Positions 30,846 through 33,384 of a DNA stretch of 33,384 nt are shown piece by piece. The notes beneath the pieces are model-generated. The model had not been told where the DNA came from. It saw nothing but the letters and a program-made list of their open reading frames with translations, and ran no database searches. Position 1 is the stretch's first letter. Every line of letters begins with the position of its first letter. This DNA comes from Desulfurococcales archaeon (GTDB lineage: Archaea > Thermoproteota > Thermoprotei_A > Sulfolobales > NBVN01). The position numbers and the translations under genes were made by a program. The DNA lies in assembly GCA_027083115.1 (NCBI GenBank), contig JALWQN010000162.1, positions 1 through 33,384 of the forward strand, given 5' to 3'.

Positions 30846-31649
30846 TTGGAGATAACTGAGGACCTCCTTAATGGATTCAGGGACTGGTTGCTTGGTGAGG
30901 GAGTGAGTGAGGGGACCGTAAAGAACTACTTAAGTCACTTAAGGAGTGTTGTGGGCCTAAGACTATGTGGTAAGGGTGACGTTAGTAAGGTTTTCGAGGG
31001 TATGGGTGGGGTGAATGATAAGACGCGTAAGGCATTCAGCAGGCTCCTGACTTATGTGGAGAGGAAGGTTGACGGGTATGATGAGCTAGTGATTAAGTTG
31101 AGGAAGGCCTTACCTAAGAGGCCTAAGTCAAGGGAAGACACTTACGTGCCTCCCGACTCACTAATTAAGGCAGTTGGTGAGGGGGTTAAGGAATTAGGCC
31201 CCCCATACGTTATGCTCTATAACGTGCTGGTATCCACGGGCTGCCGAGGTACTGAAGCCATATACCTTATTAATAATATAGGTAGGTTGAAAGCTGTTGA
31301 CTTAGGTCCTTACGTTAGGGTGCATGTCGACCTCCAGAGGGGAAGCAAGAACGAGTTCGTCATGTACCTACCGAAGGAAGTATATCAGCAGCTCAAGGAA
31401 TTCAGGCAGGGACTACCTCATGAGGACACTTTAGGGAAGGGCCTCAAGGAAGCGGGCCTAAGCATAAAGTACTTCAGGAAGTGGTGGCGTCAAACCCTCA
31501 AGAAGCTAGGCATAGATAGCGAGGATATTGAGGCATTCCAGGGTAGGGTAACAACTATTGGCGGGAGACACTATACTGACTGGATACCATTACTAGATAA
31601 TGATTACGGGAGAGTGCTCCCACACATAAAGAAATACCTGGTGTTTTAG
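30846..31649 (+). CDS. Tyrosine recombinase / integrase of E2
   Basis: 267 aa, TTG start 67 nt from the tRNA loop. An N-terminal SAM-like core-binding domain (FRDWLLGEGVSEGTVKNYLS) precedes the catalytic domain: R134 in STGCRGTEA, K168 in RGSKNEF, R211 in IKYFRKWW, QGR (232-234) and nucleophile Y243 in GGRHYTDW. The C-terminal layout aligns with the E1 integrase (both have .YIRKW/.YFRKW, QGR and HY), so both belong to one recombinase group, but they are clearly diverged. The gene is intact and reads into the element. Its 3' end overlaps the convergent winged-helix gene by 4 nt. Confidence 0.9.
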   Translation: MEITEDLLNGFRDWLLGEGVSEGTVKNYLSHLRSVVGLRLCGKGDVSKVFEGMGGVNDKTRKAFSRLLTYVERKVDGYDELVIKLRKALPKRPKSREDTYVPPDSLIKAVGEGVKELGPPYVMLYNVLVSTGCRGTEAIYLINNIGRLKAVDLGPYVRVHVDLQRGSKNEFVMYLPKEVYQQLKEFRQGLPHEDTLGKGLKEAGLSIKYFRKWWRQTLKKLGIDSEDIEAFQGRVTTIGGRHYTDWIPLLDNDYGRVLPHIKKYLVF

Positions 31650-32398
31650 GTCCTGCAGAAATGGCCCTCCTTTAAAGCCATAAGTAAATCCATGAATTTT
31701 TTGAAATCCTCCCTAAAGTTAGGATTGTATTCTCTAAGTATTGACTCTATCAGATCGTCTGAAGGTAAGAACTTACTCGCTTCCGATAATTTCTCACTTA
31801 TTTGGAGTCCTTCGCTCCTTAAGTATTCCCTGCACTTAGGGAGTTTTTCAATCATGTCTTTGTACGGGCGATAAACACTCATTAAGAGGTAGGGAGCCAC
31901 ATCCTTCTCTACCTCTTCATCCAAATGTGCTTCAGCCAATGCAACAACAACTAAAGTTAATAGCTTCTCGTAAGCGAAGGTTGTCATTCTACAGTAATCC
32001 TCACTCTGAAATAGGTTCATAACTTCGCTTATGTTGAAGTTAGGGGCATATCTCTTAAGAAGGAAAGCACTCTTTCTTAAGACCTCTATGGTTTCGTTAA
32101 TCCCTCCCCAACTCTTGTTTAATTCACCTAATGACTTAGCTGCCAAAAGAATAACTCCCAAACAAGTTGGTTTGTTTAGGGTTCTTTTCCTGCTTTCTTC
32201 ACCCACCACTTTCCTCATAATAAACCCATATTTCTGGAGCTTAGGTAGGACCTTCTTGAAGAACCTAGTCCTATCTCTAAAGGCCCCCTCCTCATATACT
32301 GCGTCAAATAATTTGTTAGCAGTAACCCCTTCAGGCATATTTTTGGTTAAGCTGTAAAGGATTTCTAGGACACGGAGCTCTTTATTATCCAACACCAC
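31646..32398 (-). CDS. Winged-helix-domain protein of E2
   Basis: About 250 aa if it starts at GTG 32398; the longer frame (to 32503) would run through the operator region and is unlikely. N-terminal winged helix (residues 1-80: NKELRVLEILYSLTKNMPEG, then a recognition-helix-like RDRTRFFKKVLPKLQKYGF and a basic wing). The rest is helical with scattered cysteines and no recognised family. Probably a transcription regulator of the element. It is divergent from the VGPRK regulator, with GTATTGA palindromes in between. Confidence 0.65.
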   Translation of the reverse strand: MVLDNKELRVLEILYSLTKNMPEGVTANKLFDAVYEEGAFRDRTRFFKKVLPKLQKYGFIMRKVVGEESRKRTLNKPTCLGVILLAAKSLGELNKSWGGINETIEVLRKSAFLLKRYAPNFNISEVMNLFQSEDYCRMTTFAYEKLLTLVVVALAEAHLDEEVEKDVAPYLLMSVYRPYKDMIEKLPKCREYLRSEGLQISEKLSEASKFLPSDDLIESILREYNPNFREDFKKFMDLLMALKEGHFCRT

Positions 32399-32413
32399 CT
32401 TAATCACCAACCA

Positions 32414-32445
32414 GTATTGAATATCAATACCAGTATTGATATATC
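32414..32445. promoter_or_regulatory. GTATTGA/TCAATAC tandem operators in E2
   Basis: GTATTGAATATCAATAC (32414-32430) has perfect 7-bp arms around ATA. A second GTATTGA begins at 32433, 19 bp from the first, with a weaker right arm. The sites lie between the divergent winged-helix gene and VGPRK regulator, and GATATATC-like TATA sequence overlaps them. The geometry resembles the TATGTT pair of E1, but the sequence differs. Confidence 0.6.
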
Positions 32446-32488
32446 CTACTACTACTTTATAAATATTTATGCTGAGGTAGGAAAGGGT

Positions 32489-32697
32489 ATGATAAAACGT
32501 CACTCGAGGTAATCGCTACTTTCAAGGTTGGGCCTAGAAAGATTACGCGCGTCGGCGGGACCCCAGCAGTTTACTTACCGCGGGAATTCCTGCAATATAG
32601 GGGCATGAAGGCCCTAATTACCATAGAAATTCTGAACGAAACAGAAAGCGACCCACAGAATGAGAATGAGGAGAGGAATGTGAAGGTAATCATGTGA
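32489..32697 (+). pseudogene. AbrB-like 'VGPRK' regulator of E2 with a 1-nt frameshift at its start
   Basis: The frame from 32491 to TGA 32695-32697 encodes EVIATFKVGPRKITRVGG, then TPAVYLPREFLQYRGMKALI and an acidic tail, homologous to the E1 protein at 2599-2784. It has no usable start codon of its own. ATG 32489-32491, preceded by GGAAAGGG, is one base out of frame and stops after seven codons. One extra A in the AAAA run at 32494-32497 would join them. So this is a sequencing error in a homopolymer, a recent mutation or an unusual start. The hairpin at 32703-32720 follows. Confidence 0.65.
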
Positions 32698-32702
32698 TGC
32701 CA

Positions 32703-32720
32703 GAATAAAAGAATTTATTC
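32703..32720. terminator. Hairpin GAATAAA-AGAA-TTTATTC after the VGPRK gene
   Basis: Perfect 7-bp stem with a 4-nt loop, 6 nt after the stop codon of the regulator and between it and the convergent AbrB-like gene. It may act as a bidirectional terminator or an mRNA 3' end. AT-rich, so stability at high temperature is doubtful. Confidence 0.35.
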
Positions 32721-32786
32721 AAAAAGGAGGGGAGTAAGTTGGTGGTTCAAGAACATAACTACTTCATGCCTCAAAAACACTACCTA

Positions 32787-33008
32787 TTAAGGTTTATAGA
32801 AGAAAACTCCTTTAACTCTCTTGCCGTCAACTTCAGCCTCAAGCAGTTTGGCGAGGATAGGATCTCCTGGATTTATTCGGAGCTCTTCAGCAAGGGCTTT
32901 AGGTATGGTTACGGCTATGGAGAAGCTCTCACCTGCTCCCTTCTTCTTTGTGGCCGTAACATGGTAGAGTGGCTTAAGCTTCCTTCCCTTAGATCTTTCT
33001 TCAGGCAT
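32787..33008 (-). CDS. AbrB/SpoVT-like swapped-hairpin regulator of E2
   Basis: 73 aa. A basic N terminus (MPEERSKGRKLKPLYHVTAT) is followed by the AbrB-type core ESFSIAVTIPKALAEELRIN and PGDPI, then strands with VDGKRVKGVFFY. It aligns with the E1 protein at 1176-1406 (SIPKPIAEE / TIPKALAEE; EGRKVKAIIYY / DGKRVKGVFFY). The gene is divergent from the 84-aa gene, with three operators between, exactly as in E1, indicating autoregulation. A plus-strand frame (32739-33128) runs antisense through it and is not credible. Confidence 0.8.
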   Translation of the reverse strand: MPEERSKGRKLKPLYHVTATKKKGAGESFSIAVTIPKALAEELRINPGDPILAKLLEAEVDGKRVKGVFFYKP

Positions 33009-33022
33009 AAAGCACTCCCAAT

Positions 33023-33115
33023 ACTAATAGTGCTATTTAGAATAAAAAACACTAGTAGCACTATTAGTATTATTAGGCAAACATTTATTAACTATGTAAC
33101 TAATAGCACTATTGG
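33023..33115. promoter_or_regulatory. Three AATAGYRCTATT operators between divergent E2 genes
   Basis: AATAGTGCTATT at 33026-33037, AGTAGCACTATT at 33054-33065 and AATAGCACTATT at 33102-33113 are near-identical palindromes, each preceded by ACT (ACTARTAG half-site). The outer two overlap the expected transcription starts of the AbrB-like gene (TATA about 33040-33050, minus) and the 84-aa gene (TATA about 33082-33093, plus). The middle one lies between the TATA boxes. The half-site ACTARTA resembles the ACTAGT of E1, but the full sites differ. Confidence 0.7.
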
Positions 33116-33124
33116 TGAAATAAA

Positions 33125-33379
33125 ATGAGTGGAATAGTTCGCCTGAAGGAGTTGGAGCCTATTCTGAATGAGATTAAGAGGGCTATCCTCAAAGTCAAAC
33201 CACTAATAACTAAAGAGGAATGGGAATCGAATGTTAGGCCTACTGCAGAGCAGCTTCTAGGTGGAATTGTGAGTGCATATCTTGACGCCCACTTACCTAG
33301 TTACGAAATAATGGAGACTCTCGCAACTGAGGAAGCACAGAGAGAAATCTCCATGAACGAGGAGGAGAGAGATGAGTAA
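33125..33379 (+). CDS. Conserved small element protein, 84 aa (homologue of 775-1065)
   Basis: 84 aa of unknown function, same family as the 96-aa protein of E1: shared VRL.ELEP, KPL near residue 30, RPTAEQLL..IVSAYLD and LPSYE. Acidic C terminus (MNEEERDE). Divergent from the AbrB-like regulator, with one operator on its transcription start. The following gene begins inside its last codons (ATG 33372), as part of an operon that leaves the window. Confidence 0.78.
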   Translation: MSGIVRLKELEPILNEIKRAILKVKPLITKEEWESNVRPTAEQLLGGIVSAYLDAHLPSYEIMETLATEEAQREISMNEEERDE

Positions 33380-33384
33380 GGCAT
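33372..33384 (+). CDS. Start of a further E2 gene, cut by right edge
   Basis: ATG at 33372-33374 overlaps the stop region of the 84-aa gene in another frame (MSKA...), preceded by a GAGGAGGAGAG Shine-Dalgarno-like run. In E1 the corresponding position is occupied by the 93-aa gene. Only four codons are visible, so this is a placement, not an identification. Confidence 0.35.

Larger units (their letters stand above)
30780..33384. mobile_element. Integrated element E2 (partial, continues past right edge)
   Basis: Starts at the anticodon loop of the tRNA-Val 3' half. It contains an integrase reading away from the junction, a winged-helix gene, a frameshifted VGPRK regulator, a second AbrB-like regulator and the 84-aa gene, with palindromic operators in both divergent intergenic regions. 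Gene content and order mirror E1. The far end, and the expected rest of its target tRNA, lie outside the window. Confidence 0.8.

Noticed and set aside
32739-33128. 129-aa plus-strand frame after a GGAGGGG run in E2
   Set aside because: It runs antisense through the AbrB-like gene and all three operators. The Shine-Dalgarno-like run may be a leftover of a lost gene start, but the protein looks random.
1-33384. The whole window as one circular replicon in which a single element of about 6.4 kb interrupts a single tRNA-Val
   Set aside because: It would explain the order of the tRNA halves, but the host part carries core replication and ribosomal genes, the two integrases are different, core element genes would be duplicated, and the anticodons differ. 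Two separate insertions fit better. A check of reads joining both window ends would settle it.
1-33384. CRISPR arrays, insertion sequences, rRNA genes
   Set aside because: No regularly spaced repeats, no transposase genes and no rRNA sequence were seen on either strand.

Overview
The window looks like part of the chromosome of a hyperthermophilic crenarchaeon. Evidence: archaeal replication proteins (Orc1/Cdc6, RFC large and small subunits, Hjc), ribosomal proteins L13e and L40e, ether-lipid enzymes (UbiA-type prenyltransferase, geranylgeranyl reductase family), Pth2, archaeal TruD, an intron-containing tRNA-Cys and TATA-type promoters with short or no leaders. A Thermoproteales relative (Caldivirga/Vulcanisaeta/Thermocladium-like) is my best guess, but genus cannot be fixed from this sequence.

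Layout. (1) Positions 1-3781 are the end of an integrated element, here called E1, running off the left edge: tyrosine integrase, a 44-aa membrane protein, two AbrB-type regulators, a large signal-peptide/TM surface protein and small genes. (2) Positions 3782-3821 hold the 5' half of a valine tRNA on the minus strand, cut in the anticodon loop. (3) Positions 3822-30734 are ordinary cellular genes: hjc; SPFH/NfeD membrane pair; DUF763; a lipid and nucleotide cluster on the minus strand; AdoMetDC/ArgDC; a geranylgeranyl-reductase-like flavoprotein; L13e; TtuA-like tRNA thiolase; nucleoside phosphorylase; a replication island (orc1/cdc6, wHTH, rfcL, rfcS with a mini-intein, TRAM protein); a translation/RNA operon (three unknown genes, pth2, truD); a NusA-like KH protein; L40e; a nucleotidyltransferase; tRNA-Cys; a frameshifted membrane gene; two adjacent radical-SAM enzymes; a YhfC-type intramembrane protease; a membrane protein; and an NPPY methyltransferase. 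(4) Positions 30735-30779 hold the 3' half of a valine tRNA, also minus strand and also cut in the anticodon loop. (5) Positions 30780-33384 are the end of a second element, E2, running off the right edge.

E1 and E2 are relatives in mirror image. Each has an integrase starting next to the tRNA half and reading inwards, a 'VGPRK' AbrB-like protein, a second AbrB-like protein divergent from an 84-96 aa protein, and palindromic operators in the matching intergenic regions. Each element end has an ACGCGT-centred palindrome exactly 15.5 nt from the middle anticodon base. The two tRNA halves pair perfectly (7-bp acceptor and 5-bp anticodon stems), yet they carry different anticodons (CAC in the 5' half, GAC in the 3' half). 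The simplest reading is two related elements inserted in the anticodon loops of two valine tRNA genes about 27 kb apart. Trans-spliced split tRNAs, or rearrangement between the two sites, are alternatives. This is the most noteworthy feature of the window.
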